A stretch of 64,000 bases of DNA, from positions 24,530 to 88,529 of the forward strand of contig WIXG01000324.1 in NCBI GenBank assembly GCA_009869945.1. Reading direction: 5' to 3'. The translations under genes and the position numbers were made by a program. Below the pieces are notes generated by a model, which did not search any database, was not told the DNA's origin, and saw nothing but the letters and a program-made list of their open reading frames with translations. Below are positions 36,918 to 48,088 of this stretch, one piece after another. The first letter of the stretch is position 1. Every line of letters begins with the position of its first letter. The stretch comes from Mesaphorura yosii (lineage: Eukaryota; Arthropoda; Collembola; Poduromorpha; Tullbergiidae).

Positions 36918-37656
36918 TGTATGCCGTAGGTTAATGGCGTGGATACTTTTCACTTTAAAGTGTTTTCGAAGTATGTACGTGACTTCAAGTCTGAAGAGTT
37001 GCAGAGTTATTTTGACTTATACGATGGAATTCTAATGGATTAAAGATTTTCGAGCATATTCGAATACTTTATCGATGCACGCGTGCACTCAGGGCGATAT
37101 TCTCAATCAGATTTCACGGTGAGTGCGCACTCACACTCCATGTGTAAAGTGATAGTGTTGCCAGTGGCGACTGAGTGTGAGTACACCCTCTCCTTCATAT
37201 TGAGAATATCGCCCTCAATGAATGGATGGACGACGAAAGATGAGATTTACCATGTCAACTTCATGTATTATCTACATTTTCCTCGTGTAATTTATTGCCC
37301 GCTCCATTCTAACTGCAGTAGGAACGAATTTACGATGAAATGAAGTGATTCATATTTCATCAAATAAATCATTTTCCGATAACCAAATGACAAATAAGTA
37401 TTGGATCGAGAACGCGATGGAAAATTCAGGAAATTTCGAGAGTTGAACTGCTCGACTGCTGCCACAGCGGGATATTGGCACATAAGCAATAGACAAATGT
37501 AACAGTAAAGGAGATCGGTGTGCTGGTTTCATCATGCTGATTTTATACCTCATTGCAATAGATTTCGCTGCTACGTGGATCTTGTCCCCGGTACGTAGAT
37601 TATATTAATGATGAGTACTGACTGAAGACTGAGGGACCTGGACAGCCCGGGTAGGG
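36918..37656. other. intergenic region with nested inverted repeat
   Basis: Holds the transporter 3' end and the inverted repeat at 37091-37215. No coding exon recognised. Confidence 0.5.
37091..37215. repeat. 125-bp nested inverted repeat
   Basis: Outer arms AGGGCGATATTCTCAAT (37091-37107) and ATTGAGAATATCGCCCT (37199-37215) are perfect 17-bp complements. Inside, ACTCACACT (37129-37137) pairs with AGTGTGAGT (37174-37182). This is the form of a miniature inverted-repeat element or of a structured site; no coding sequence inside. Confidence 0.8.
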
Positions 37657-37667
37657 TATATAAAAAG
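37657..37667 (+). promoter_or_regulatory. strong TATA box
   Basis: TATATAAAAAG, the best core promoter match in this part of the window, 200 bases upstream of a small + strand open frame. Transcription would begin near 37690. Confidence 0.6.
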
Positions 37668-37867
37668 CCTCTTCCAGCTCATCACCCATCATTACGTTCC
37701 CAAACGTTTGAAACCTCATCGAAGAATTATTCTCCATACCTCCAATATTCCCAGTATTAAATTGACCCAGTAGAGAGCTGCTTCTCCAACGGTAAATTCA
37801 GCAATTGCCTTTGAAAACTGACTGTACCAGTACTAGTAGTTTTGCCCCGTACCCTCAGATTCAAAAC

Positions 37868-38044
37868 ATGGACAAACAGACGAAAGACCCCCAAGCCAAC
37901 CGGACCAACCAGTGTAATCCAACCCATACACCAAGTGGGCCTGGGCACAATCATGGTTACACCGGGACAGGGACAAAATCTGACTTGGACAACCATGCAA
38001 ATCAGAAGAATCCAAACAACAAGGAGTATGGTGGAAAGAAGTAG
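37868..38044 (+). CDS. small hydrophilic peptide, possibly disordered
   Basis: A single exon encoding 58 residues, rich in Asn, Lys, Gly, Thr and His, with Pro-Ser-Gly-Pro-Gly and Gly-Thr-Gly-Thr turns and almost no hydrophobic residues. No signal peptide is seen from the ATG at 37868. The evidence that it is real is the TATA box at 37657 and the strongly biased composition. An open frame also runs on the opposite strand, hydrophobic as expected for the antisense of this composition. It could be a stress-type disordered protein or the last exon of a longer one; function unknown. Confidence 0.4.
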   Translation: MDKQTKDPQANRTNQCNPTHTPSGPGHNHGYTGTGTKSDLDNHANQKNPNNKEYGGKK

Positions 38045-38180
38045 TAAACTCAACACACAAAACTCTAAACTGTTAATCATTTTATCAATCCATGAGGCCA
38101 TAAAGTTAGTTGTACTGAAGTGCTAATACGTTTGGAATGATAAACAGAAAGCAGAAAAGTAAATAATAGCTATTAAAACC

Positions 38181-38697
38181 TCAACAGTAGTATTTGCTGA
38201 CACGTTGGTGACCAGTGTGTCGATATTTTCCAGCCATTGTGTCAGCATCTGATTTGTACGGCAACTTTTCAGTAAAGCCCAAGTCACGAAGTGCTTGACG
38301 AACTCGCATAACATCTTCTTCATCTGTCCAGTCGTATGTGTAAATGCAAATTACAGCACGCTTTCCATCTCCAAGTCCATCTGCAAGAAAGGAACAGTTA
38401 CGAACATTAGCACAACTGATTGGGTCAAGGCAGAATGCATTGATACTTACAAGATGAGGATATCACAAGAAACTTACTGTCTTTTCTGGTCGAAACTTTT
38501 GAACCTTGTCCCAAACTCCCTTCTTCTGTAGCCTTCTTAATTACTTCCCACACGGAATCAATTTCGTCATAAGTCCGGAAGATCATCCACTTACCAACAT
38601 TTTCTCTTCCACGTTTAGAATTTCTCGACGTTTCGTTTCTGGCGAAGATCCAGTATCCCTGATCATAGACCGATGGTCTCAGATCTCCTGATGCCAT
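38181..38697 (-). CDS. C11orf68-like protein (UPF0696/DUF1917)
   Basis: Two exons (38697-38478, 38380-38181) give 139 residues. Recognised by the GKWMIF motif, DEIDSVWEVIKKATEEGSLG, KVSTRK, the strand RAVICIYTYD, then DEEDVMRVRQALRDLGF and the LPYKSD and GKY motifs in the C-terminal half. This family, known in man as C11orf68/Bles03, has a fold related to eIF4E and no settled function. The donor of the intron is ambiguous: GACA|GTAAGT (used here) or a second site about 25 bases downstream, which would add eight residues in the same frame phase. It lies just downstream of COX16 on the same strand, separated by 164 bases. Confidence 0.85.
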
Positions 38698-38861
38698 GTT
38701 TGAAAATCTACGAAAGTAATTGGAACAAAGATGACGATAGTCCGTTTCTCGTTTCAAATTTTTTACGGTTTGGCTTTATTGACCGGTTTTTCAACTACTA
38801 CATTAATATTTTAAGCCTAATGAAATAGTATGGGCTAGCTAGGCACTAACTAGTATGATGT

Positions 38862-39197
38862 TTAACTAGACTGAGAGTTGCTTTGTGTTGTAGGTAGTTG
38901 CTTTTGAGTCTCTTCCTCCCAAGGCCTTGGGCCCCTCACATTTTCCCAAGTATCGATATCAACTTTCTTAAGCCGCTCAAATTCTGCCTCGATTGTAGTT
39001 TCCTCTTGTGGCTTCATCGTAATGCCTATAGCTTCCATATCTTCTCGTGATACAGACTGTTGAGCTCTATATTTATATCTGACTTTGGAAAATTCTGCAA
39101 GACCGAGGGCTCCTCCAAACACAAGTGCAAAGAAGGGAATGCCATATTTAAATGTTCTTGAACTTCGAAAACCGCTGATTCTATTAGCTTGGCTCAT
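38862..39197 (-). CDS. COX16: cytochrome c oxidase assembly protein COX16
   Basis: One exon, 111 residues. A short basic N-terminus precedes a single membrane helix (YGIPFFALVFGGALGLAEF), followed by the family motif KVRYKYR, an acidic stretch and the hallmark WENVRGPRPWEEE near the C-terminus. COX16 sits in the mitochondrial inner membrane and helps copper insertion and COX2 joining in complex IV assembly. Length and motifs match the family. The polar C-terminal tail is longer than some relatives. Confidence 0.93.
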   Translation of the reverse strand: MSQANRISGFRSSRTFKYGIPFFALVFGGALGLAEFSKVRYKYRAQQSVSREDMEAIGITMKPQEETTIEAEFERLKKVDIDTWENVRGPRPWEEETQKQLPTTQSNSQSS

Positions 39198-39840
39198 TAT
39201 GGGACTGTGTGCTTCAGGATCCCACCGAGATCCTCCACTGTGTAGAAATAGAAACCAGTACAGAGTACTTTAGAAATTGCCAGTACTCCTACCCTGATCA
39301 GTATTCGCCTTGGCGTGGTTGTATTTCGAAAATTCTGTTCCTGGCTGTTCACTTACCCAACTTATGCTCGTGACAGTGCGAACCGGTCTTCTGTTTCTAA
39401 TTCCAGCAGTATCTCTGGCTAACGCAATGGGTAACAGTAACAATCAGCCATTTGCTCGTAGACCATAGATGAATGAATCACTGATATGGAAGAATCAAAA
39501 CGCTCTAACAGTCTCTCAACACCGACCAAGTAGGAATCAACTAAAGACTTTGAAACAGACTTCTGCCGGCTAAATTCACGTGCGTGCGTATCGAAGATCC
39601 TGCATTCTTTGTTCAGGTCAGTTCAGTTTAACTTGACGATGTCGAGTCGACCTCACAATCAAAGAGGAAGAGGTCAGAAGCCAAAAGCAATCAAAAATTA
39701 ATCATTTATTCAAACATTTTATCGTAAAAAATCTTGCAATAGCACAGTGTAAGTTCATAAATGAAAGCAAAGTTAAAGCTACGGATGCTATAGACATTGT
39801 TTTTCTTGGTCGAGTAATTATGGAAAGTTATAAATGGAAA
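39198..39840. other. upstream of COX16 and 3' region of the RA-domain gene
   Basis: No coding exon recognised. COX16 promoter and the 3' untranslated end of the RA gene should lie here; both genes read leftward. Confidence 0.45.
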
Positions 39841-42800
39841 TTACACGAGGAAGGTTTCAGAAAGCTGATATTTGTCCGAATTGAAGAAGATGCGATTGTA
39901 AGTGTTACTGCTATCGCTGATACTGGCCTTTGCCTTTATTGTACCCGTGTCACTCATGAGGCCCAACATTCGAAACCTGTTAAGCAGCTGGCTTTCCTGT
40001 TCATCACCGTCAATGAGGTCAAGGTGGTTGTATCTTCCTCTTCTCCGTCGTCTGATGAAGTCCTCATTACTTTGAACACTGGACGAGTCCCCTGACGAAG
40101 ACGAGAGGGAATGACTTCTACGCCTTCTCCAGTATTCGTTCATCATCCGGGCTTCAGTGTTACTGTTACTATTACAATTGCTGGTGCTACTCGAGTCTTC
40201 CTCGTCGGTTGGGCTCGTGGAGAGCAGCGACAACGAGTGAGTGGAAAATCTGTCCCTCATCTGAGGCAAATGATGTCGGTGTCGACTGCGATTGTCTCGC
40301 AACGACATTGTGGAGCTCTTAAACGCGGCTGACTTGTTCCGCTCCATCTGCGTTCGTCTTTGCTTCACGAAACATAACTGACGTGCACTCATTGACGATG
40401 ACGATCTGGATTCGGGTAGCGATTCCTCGTCCGCCTGGCGAGATTTTATGATGAGTTTTGTACTCTGCCCAAACTGAGTCGCAATTGTTTGCATTGGGAT
40501 GATCATATCAGTGGCCTCGAGCTTCTGGCTCCATTGCTCGTCGACTTCCTGAGTAGTGATAGGACGTTAGTCTTACATATCTTTTTATAGTGGGAGAAAT
40601 GAGACCCTCTTCTTACCACATGCAATGTGTAAATAAGGCTGGAGGATTTATCCGCTTCATTGCTGCCGGTGGTCGTGAATCGGAACAGAATGTCAATTAG
40701 CTCGCCGGCGGTTGTCTTATCCGAGATCATCACTCCTTTGTAATCCCACTGCAGATGAAGAAGGACAGTGCACAACTCAGCTTATAAATATCTCGTGAAG
40801 ATTTTCTTTCTCGCAGTTCTTCAAGAACTCAAAACTTACTCCGAGTGCTCCCGTTTTGTCATAGATTCTGACCAGTTTTCCTTCCAAGCTCATCTGTAGA
40901 CGGAATTTGGCCTGGCTATTCGGGTAGCATTTTTGAAATTTCAGAGGATGTGCATTGCCTTCTAATGGAATTGAGGCATCCACGTCGGTGCCATCCGCAT
41001 TGCGTATCTTCAGATCCAGTGACAAGTAGAATAATTTCGGGTCCTTGAAAGGTAGCTTGCAATTATTGAAAATCATGTCCACAACTTGGTCGCATGTCGT
41101 CGCGCTGTTTATTCCGACAGTTTTGTACTGAATGTCTGGTCGAAGGCAACCAGCGTACACTCTCAGCGGAACCTGAAATCAAATACAAACGTATGATTAT
41201 TGGACTGTGAACGGGCGTTGAGAGTTCGTAGTGACAAAGTCTGTCGCATTCGCACTGGCTATTTCAGACTCAGTTCTGACGATCTGAACTTCCTGCTTCA
41301 TTTGCTCCTGCTGCCTTCCTTCTTCGTTGTTAATTCTTTGGGTCTCCGTTTCTTGGTCATTTACGCAAGACGCAGTTAAGGATGTGATAATGTGCGTGGA
41401 AAATTAGCCTGAATCCTTTTGCTAGATTCTCTGACTCATTTAAATGCATGGAACGTAAACTTTCCGTCTCATCTGTGCTGCGATTGTTGTCATCCTGTTT
41501 TCTGAAGAGCGCAATTTCATAATTTCTGAGCGCATTGACTTTGCAGCTCAATTAGTGAAAAAAAGGTCATATTTGCAACTCTTATTCATGATTTCACAAA
41601 GTCGGCCGTGCTGCGAATGGGTCACATGCGTAATTTACCTTTGTTCCATTGCAAATTGTGATTGGAAGCGTGTTTGAGATTCGAATCGGCACAATTCCGT
41701 CTCCGTCCTTTCGTTTTTGTTGCCTGATTTGTATTACAGCACTACTTGGCGAAATATTGTCAGGCTCTTCGGTTTTTGCCTCTGCCATGTCTAATTGCCA
41801 ATTGCATTCGCCGCGTTGATTCGTCACACCGGAACTCGGAACATGCACGACAAAAGACACACACACCTGAGTTGAGTATACACCTGCCGCTACACTAATT
41901 AGAAATAGTAATGACAGAGAAATGACTCATGACTCCAGCCCAGATTCTAACACGGCGCAAGCTTGAAGAGGTCGATGACAAGTTACCGAGTGGCAGAAAT
42001 GAATAGAATTGACGCGACAGGGCAGACTGGGACTGAACTTGTTATTAATGCTTGCGGTTTGCATTAAGAATTGAGTAATTCGCTTGGTAAGAAGATAATA
42101 ACAAGGAAAGTAAGCAGCTGATGAAATGGTGACCCTTTCCCATGCCGAACCCATTGCTACAATCTATTCTTACAGTTTAAGTCTGGTCTGGCCTGACTTC
42201 TTTTCTTTCGTAATAAAGAACTTTGTAGTTTGAAGCTTGTAATTTGTCCTTCATGCAATCATTTCATTTCCTGTCTTTGTATTTTGTTCTATCCTGACTT
42301 TGGCCACTGGCACTCAGTACAAGAAAAACAAGTTGACTTCCTCCTGCACTTCTTTCCATGAATTCTTAATTACAAGCAACTACGGTATTTTTAGTCGTCA
42401 AATGCGGTGAAAACAGGTTTCATGAGCGTTAAATGTGAGGAACTGGACAATTAGCCAAGAATGTGTGGGAAATAACCACATTCCTCATCTAGGATGAGAT
42501 TTACGTACAGGAAACCAGCGTTTATGAAATACTCAAGGAATTTACCGAGTTCTCGTGAAGATCCACGGTTGAAGCATTGCTAGCCACACTCAGTGTTGAT
42601 CCCGCCTTTGATTTCCCTGCAGAGAGCATTCCACATTCCAAACTTCCTTTTCGCCGTGTAAGCGTCTTCAGCTTATCTTTGCTCCTCTTCCAAGTTAAAG
42701 ATGGCCCCTTGTCGGATTCGTCCAGACTGGAGCTTCGATTCTTGTAGTGTGAATGAGGATTAGGCAGTGTCGAGCAATCGTACGCGTGAGATTTCGTTTG

Positions 42801-43007
42801 CGCTTCTGCAGGAGCTGATTCTCCGTGTGAGCATGGCGACGTGGATGCGGATGAGAAATTGAAGCTTGAGCACGATGTAGTGGCGCTGCTGCTGGTGCTC
42901 GGAGTTGGGCTGGATGGAGTCGATGAAATGCCGGACACGTCTGTCTCAATGCTGTCTTGCTTGGACGGACGACGCGATAAAGTTGTGTTGTACACGTGCT
43001 TCAGCAT
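39841..43007 (-). CDS. protein with tandem Ras-association (RA) domains; middle exons unresolved
   Basis: Secure exons on the minus strand: 43007-42546, 41866-41639, 41172-40840, 40748-40617 and 40548-39841. The N-terminal 154 residues are a Ser/Thr-rich disordered region. Exon 41172-40840 carries a ubiquitin-fold RA domain (VPLRVYAGCL, a YKTVGINSATTCDQVV segment, FYLSLDL) and begins a second (GKLVRIYD), continued by WDYKGVMISDKTTAGELIDILF in the next exon. The C-terminal 200 residues are Ser/Arg-rich. Between 41640 and 41172 frames do not join cleanly: an exon from about 41494 (DDNNRSTDETESL) and a polar helix-like stretch at about 41240-41345 (EEGRQQEQMKQEV) are in different frames. The RA fold suggests binding to a Ras-family GTPase. 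I cannot name the orthologue. Confidence 0.7.
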
Positions 43008-45164
43008 TTTAAAGCACTGCCTTGTCTACTGTCAATTTGCAACTATACGGATCCTGTGAAAAAGTCCTTGGCTCTTGGGACTGGTTTTAACAGAGAAACG
43101 TTCACCACAATCCAAATAACAATATATTTTCTAGAATTTAGCGGTCCACATTGTAAAACTGTGAGAAGACGACCAACCAACCACACTAACAACAACCGAG
43201 GAAATCATGACTAAAGTTCTCCGCAGAATTTCTTTGTTTGTTGATTCTTCCGTCGACAATTATTTCAAGAATTTATGATCGTAATCTTCAAACCACTGAT
43301 TGGAATTTAATTCTGTTGCCAGCCACATGTGCAATGTGCGTTACTCGATTTCGGTGACAAAGAAACAAACCAAAACCACCAGCTTTACACATTGATTTCT
43401 TGTTGCCTGTGTGGCAGTGGCAGTCGTGTGTGTGCCACTAGATTCCTCTCTAAACTGAATCAGGTTCCAATTTCAGTTAACTTCAAAGTCCAGCAAAGGC
43501 AGACACTAAACTTTGAGCTACGAGTACGATTCGTGTCGGTCGGGAAGAGGATGTGATGCTCTAGAAACTTGTGCTCTATCAATCACTCCACTGACTCCAC
43601 GCAATTCGGTGCCCATCTGCTGCATCTGTTTTGAAATCCGTATTTGTATTGCGTATTTGTACTTCGTATTGTAATTGTAATTTGAGTACACAAACAAAAA
43701 TTAATATTCCATTGCGTCGTGCACTTCCACACTTTGCGCGTACGCGTTCTTGCTTCCACGGAAAATATGACGAATGACTCAAACACAGTGGTCGAGGCTC
43801 GAGAAATCTCTTCAATTCTAAATTCTTACGTAATGGGATGCTGATAAAGTGCGACTAACCTTCGGCATCGGCCAGACAAAGTAGACAAGGAATGCAAGTG
43901 TCTATCTTTGGCAGCAAGGCAGTGTTGATGTTGGTCGTTCTTTTGTGCAAAAATGTCACGCACCAGTAACTCCGAAAACAAAACGACGTAACGACAGTAC
44001 GGGAGAATGAGTTGGCTAAAATCTTTGACATTGTAACCAGAGCACCATAACGCAGCGGCACGATACCTAAAGTCATCATGCATAATAATGAAATGCTTTC
44101 TGGTGCCGAGTATCGCATCATGAGGCTCAAGACCTTCATTGCCCCGTGCAGTGTTTTAATTTCACTTTTGGCATTGCATCAATTGTAGGACGCAGGACGA
44201 TTATTGAAACCAATCCGTGCTCAAGGAATCCTACGTGGGTTCTTTCATGTTCAGCGACAATCCACGCCACGGTTCTTAAAATAGGTTCATGCAATTTCGT
44301 GTGGAATTCAGCCGTGAGATGTGAAAAGTCGTAAATTAACGATATGGTTATACGAGGCCTAATTACAAGCTTAACTTCGAATGAACTCGCGAAATTCACA
44401 TTCCTCTACGTTCTTTGCACTGCACGTTGATCTTGTAATGACAATTGCAATACGTACGCAGTGAATAACTTTAATTAATTGGGTATGCTAGAGTGAAGGA
44501 ATAAATTATAAATAAGGACAGGAGTTACGAATTACGGACGACAAAGAGAAACCTTCGTTGTACCTTCGGCTAATTGCGATATGCGAGAGATGATCTTACA
44601 CATGAAAGTGAAACCATTCTCATTTTCTCATGGATCGGAGGCCTCTCGTCCCTCTCTCCTGACGATTCTGTAAGAACGAGATTTGAGGCTCGGTTGAGCT
44701 ACACAACGTAATGATGATGTCCTCTGATGACTTTTGACAAAAAGAACATACGGAATTACATTTTCAAAAGTTTGCAGCCCGCAGCTCGTCGGCTGTATAA
44801 ACGACGGCAAATTATCTTATCGTGCATTTACCTGAGTTTGGGTAAATGAAAATCATTTTACCTGCAGCGATGCGGAATGCGAGCAGACTGCGTTCTCATG
44901 AAACTCGGTATTAACGAGATTAAACGTTTCCCCAAATTCCTATACATGGTAAACCTAAACTCCAGACAGACATTATACGTATGCTGCTAATTCTTGTATT
45001 TAGCTGGGATTAAATCCACGCTAAACGCGCGTGAACAACTTGATGCTTGAGGTGAGCGAGCTCGAGTCTGCTCTATATTTATGGACGCTACAGGCCTTAA
45101 AATCCATCATGGATTCAGTTGACCGAGGACTTTCAACGCCCCACACGCAAATAACCGAGGCAGG
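43008..45164. other. 2.2 kb interval without recognised genes
   Basis: Lies between the divergent RA-domain gene and the first Nudix gene. Several short open frames on both strands, none with a domain or splice partners. Presumably promoter and spacer. Confidence 0.45.
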
Positions 45165-45840
45165 ATGAGACTTTCATCCACCGTGAAAGTAATTACACTG
45201 GTGGCCGTTCTGTTTTCTACTCCAATTTCAACAGAAAGTGCTGCAAGTAAGTATACTAGCTTACAACGTCCATGATCAATGTTAGTAATGTTTCTTAATT
45301 CCAGTACATTTAGTTCCCCATTTAGGGAAGGAAGATCTGGTCGATGACTACTTGACCGGGTTCGTCCTGTTCCGGCACGTGGGAGCTGACACCGACATTG
45401 AATTTCTTCTCCAAAAGAAGACGGGCGATAATAGAAACGAAGAGTGGGGTCTTGTGCACGGAAATGTCGAGGATACAGACAACTCAATTTTCGATGCTGC
45501 AGTGCGAATCGTCTTCGAACAGACGGGATTAACACCTGAAGACTACGAGCCGCGAGGCCTGCGACAAATGACTCAAGTAAGCTCTTCAAAGCATCTATAG
45601 TGGAAGCTCATTTTATTTAGTTCGATTTAATTATATTGGCTCCTATTACAGTACGTCGATGAAGGGAAAGTTACTCAAGTTAATTTATGGCCAGCCAAAC
45701 TCCACTGGCCGGACATGCCATTCATTCCAGAGTCCCAAGAAACTGAATATAATTGGACGAATATTTCAGTGACAGAGCGCTTGCTCAACAAACGCTGGAA
45801 CGCAGAACTTTCTTTGATACATGACAGCCTCATCCCTTAG
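45165..45840 (+). CDS. secreted Nudix-fold protein, degenerate catalytic motif
   Basis: Three exons (45165-45246, 45305-45576, 45652-45840) give 180 residues. Residues 1-26 are a signal peptide (VKVITLVAVLFSTPIST). The rest matches diadenosine-tetraphosphate hydrolase (NUDT2-like) Nudix proteins: GFVLFRH, FLLQKK, EWGLVHGNVED, the Nudix helix, and a YNWTNIS motif near the end. In the Nudix helix the expected R-E-U-x-E-E core reads R-I-V-F-E-Q, so two of the metal-binding glutamates are lost. Its neighbour 1.6 kb downstream has the intact core and introns at the same positions and phases, so the two are tandem duplicates. This copy is probably not a hydrolase; a binding role is possible. A signal peptide on this normally cytosolic family is itself unusual. 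Confidence 0.88.
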
Positions 45841-47457
45841 AATTATTTCATCACGGATGGTATTCCCGACTCTCTATAGATTTGTGGGCTACCTCGCCGT
45901 CGGCGTCATGGGAAGGCTGAAATGGTCAACTTCAGCAACTATAAATCACGTCAGGTGCTAACTTCCAAGTTTTATGTGTGCCTGACAGTGTCAACATTTT
46001 AACCACTTCTAACTTAACTACAATGAAAACACAAATTCAAGCCTGTGAAAAATGTTAATTACTGGCTTAAGAGTGATAAGATGTTTTTTGAATAAACTGC
46101 AGCAGACACCAAAGCAAAAACCGATCCTTATCAAGGCAGTTGACAATTGGCTGTTGAGCTGTGACCTCGTGCTAATCAGAATGGGAAAAAGTCATGCGCT
46201 GCTCGTATGCACTGAAGCCGTTCGACAAGAAGCCTATAAATTCAACGGTTTTGGACCACTCACGCTTTTCACTCTTTAGTATGACTAGCATACGGATAGC
46301 CAGCTAACCAGCAGTCTCGCGGTGTCATTCTGTAAAACAGTGTTATCATTTATCATTAGAATCGCGGAAAGATTGAAACTGAAACGGGAAATCAGGAATA
46401 AATTTGATGATGGCTAATCTTAAATTTTACAATAAATCCAACAGCGACTGTGGAAAAAATGAGAGCTTGGTGCGTGACGTTCAAGAATGCAAGGAACAGG
46501 TTCCAGATAAAGCTTCTGGCAAGAAAATGTGATGCAATTCCTAATACTCAGCTTATGGATGCATTCGCTGGTTGATGAGGTTGGAAATGTGGACCCATTC
46601 AGGGGTGGTAGCCGTCATCAGGAGGAAAAGAAACACTTTGTCTGGTAAGTCAATTTATACTAAGCATATGGCGACCAGTTTTAGGTTAGCCTGTCGACGT
46701 GTCACACGCGCTGCGCCATTCGACCGTTGAAAATGGGCGTCAGCTTGACCGTTGACTCTGGTTAGATGTCACAAGAGTTGCGGCACATGCTCTGCACGTA
46801 ACGACTCGAATGACTATTATCGCATCAGGTCATGGATTGGCAAATACAATGTGGCATGAGTACAATGCGTGGTGTGTTGGATTTTCACACACAAATTGCA
46901 AAACATTTTAATTATTGTAAGTTATAGTACTTTGTAACCCGCAGATTGCAAAAGTCCATGGTTCACCATGATTCGAAGGTGGAAAACAGCGGAGGTCAGA
47001 CATCACGCGTCAGATAGATGAGCAAAATCAGTGTGCTTCAATTTAATACGATAGCGCATGGTCGCGTCGTTTGCCAGAATTGATCTGCACTGCGATTCAC
47101 TAAATTGCATTGAATTGAAACAAGCGGATAGAATTGAAGCAATTGGAAGGCAACACGCTCGTATGGACATCGATGATGATGCACGTGAGGATACTTGGGA
47201 CAAGGAGTGCTTTGACACGACTTTGTTGTTTGAGAGCATAAAACATGGCAATCCACCCCACCGTCGGTGATAACTTTTTGATCAAAGTACCAGCTTTTGA
47301 CCTATTTGACATTTGATTTGATTGATTCTGAAATTCAAATAAAAATGACAGTTTTCGATGGCTAAATTCAGTTGTTTCTTGAATAGCTAAAACTTCGAAC
47401 ACCTCAATCCGCTCATATCACCTTCGTTGTCGACAAAAAAAATCGAGACCTGCAAAA
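45841..47457. other. spacer between the tandem Nudix genes
   Basis: 1.6 kb with no recognised exon and no third Nudix copy. Includes the promoter of the second gene. Confidence 0.45.
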
Positions 47458-48088
47458 ATGAAGGCCGCCATTGTTGCCGTACTTGTAATTGCGAGCTTCT
47501 GGTCCGTCGATGCTGCAAGTAAGGATCATATCTCGTTCGGCCAAATTCTCTCGTCTTAATCACTTGTTCCTTTCCAGGCATCGGCCAGGAAGAAAATAAT
47601 GATATTGATGAGTACCTCGCGGGGTTTGTCCTTCATCGATACACGGGCAACGTGCGCGAGTACCTCCTGCTTAAGAAAGCGAAGGGTGACAAGGAATGGC
47701 AGCCGGCAAAGGGTCACATCGAAGACATCGACATTTCTGCCTTCGCCGCTGCCGTCAGAGAAGTCGAAGAGGAGACTGGCCTGACAAGACAAGACTACCA
47801 GACCTTTAACCACTATCTGATGCATCAAGTAAGTTCCATGCTTCATTTAATTTATTGCCGTCCATAACATGATTTCATGCCTTACAGTACGTTGCTGGTG
47901 ACAGTACTTCCAAGCAGGTTGAAATGTGGCCGGCTCGAGTCTTCGACTTCAACAAAGAGATTGTTCTCGGTTCCGAACATTCCGAGTACACATGGGTCAA
48001 CATCGACAGCGTCCTCGACTTGGTCAATAAGCGGTGGAGGAACAATGTGTTCCTGCCAGCTGAAGAATTTCTCAACTCCCTGCCGTGA
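47458..48088 (+). CDS. secreted Nudix hydrolase, Ap4A-hydrolase-like
   Basis: Three exons (47458-47518, 47578-47828, 47888-48088) give 170 residues. An 18-residue signal peptide (MKAAIVAVLVIASFW...) is encoded by exon 1, whose phase-1 junction (GCA A|) is the same as in the upstream paralogue. The Nudix core is intact: KGHIED, then REVEEETGL with all glutamates; there is one residue more than usual between the Gly and Arg of the motif, shared with the paralogue. Later motifs include VEMWPARV and SEYTWVNID. NUDT2-type enzymes split Ap4A into ATP and AMP. With a signal peptide it would act in the secretory path or outside the cell, perhaps on nucleotide signals or food nucleotides. Confidence 0.93.

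Noticed and set aside
37757-38101. 114-codon hydrophobic frame antisense to the small peptide gene
   Set aside because: No start-proximal promoter on that strand; the TATA box and composition favour the + strand; antisense of Asn/Lys-rich codons looks hydrophobic.
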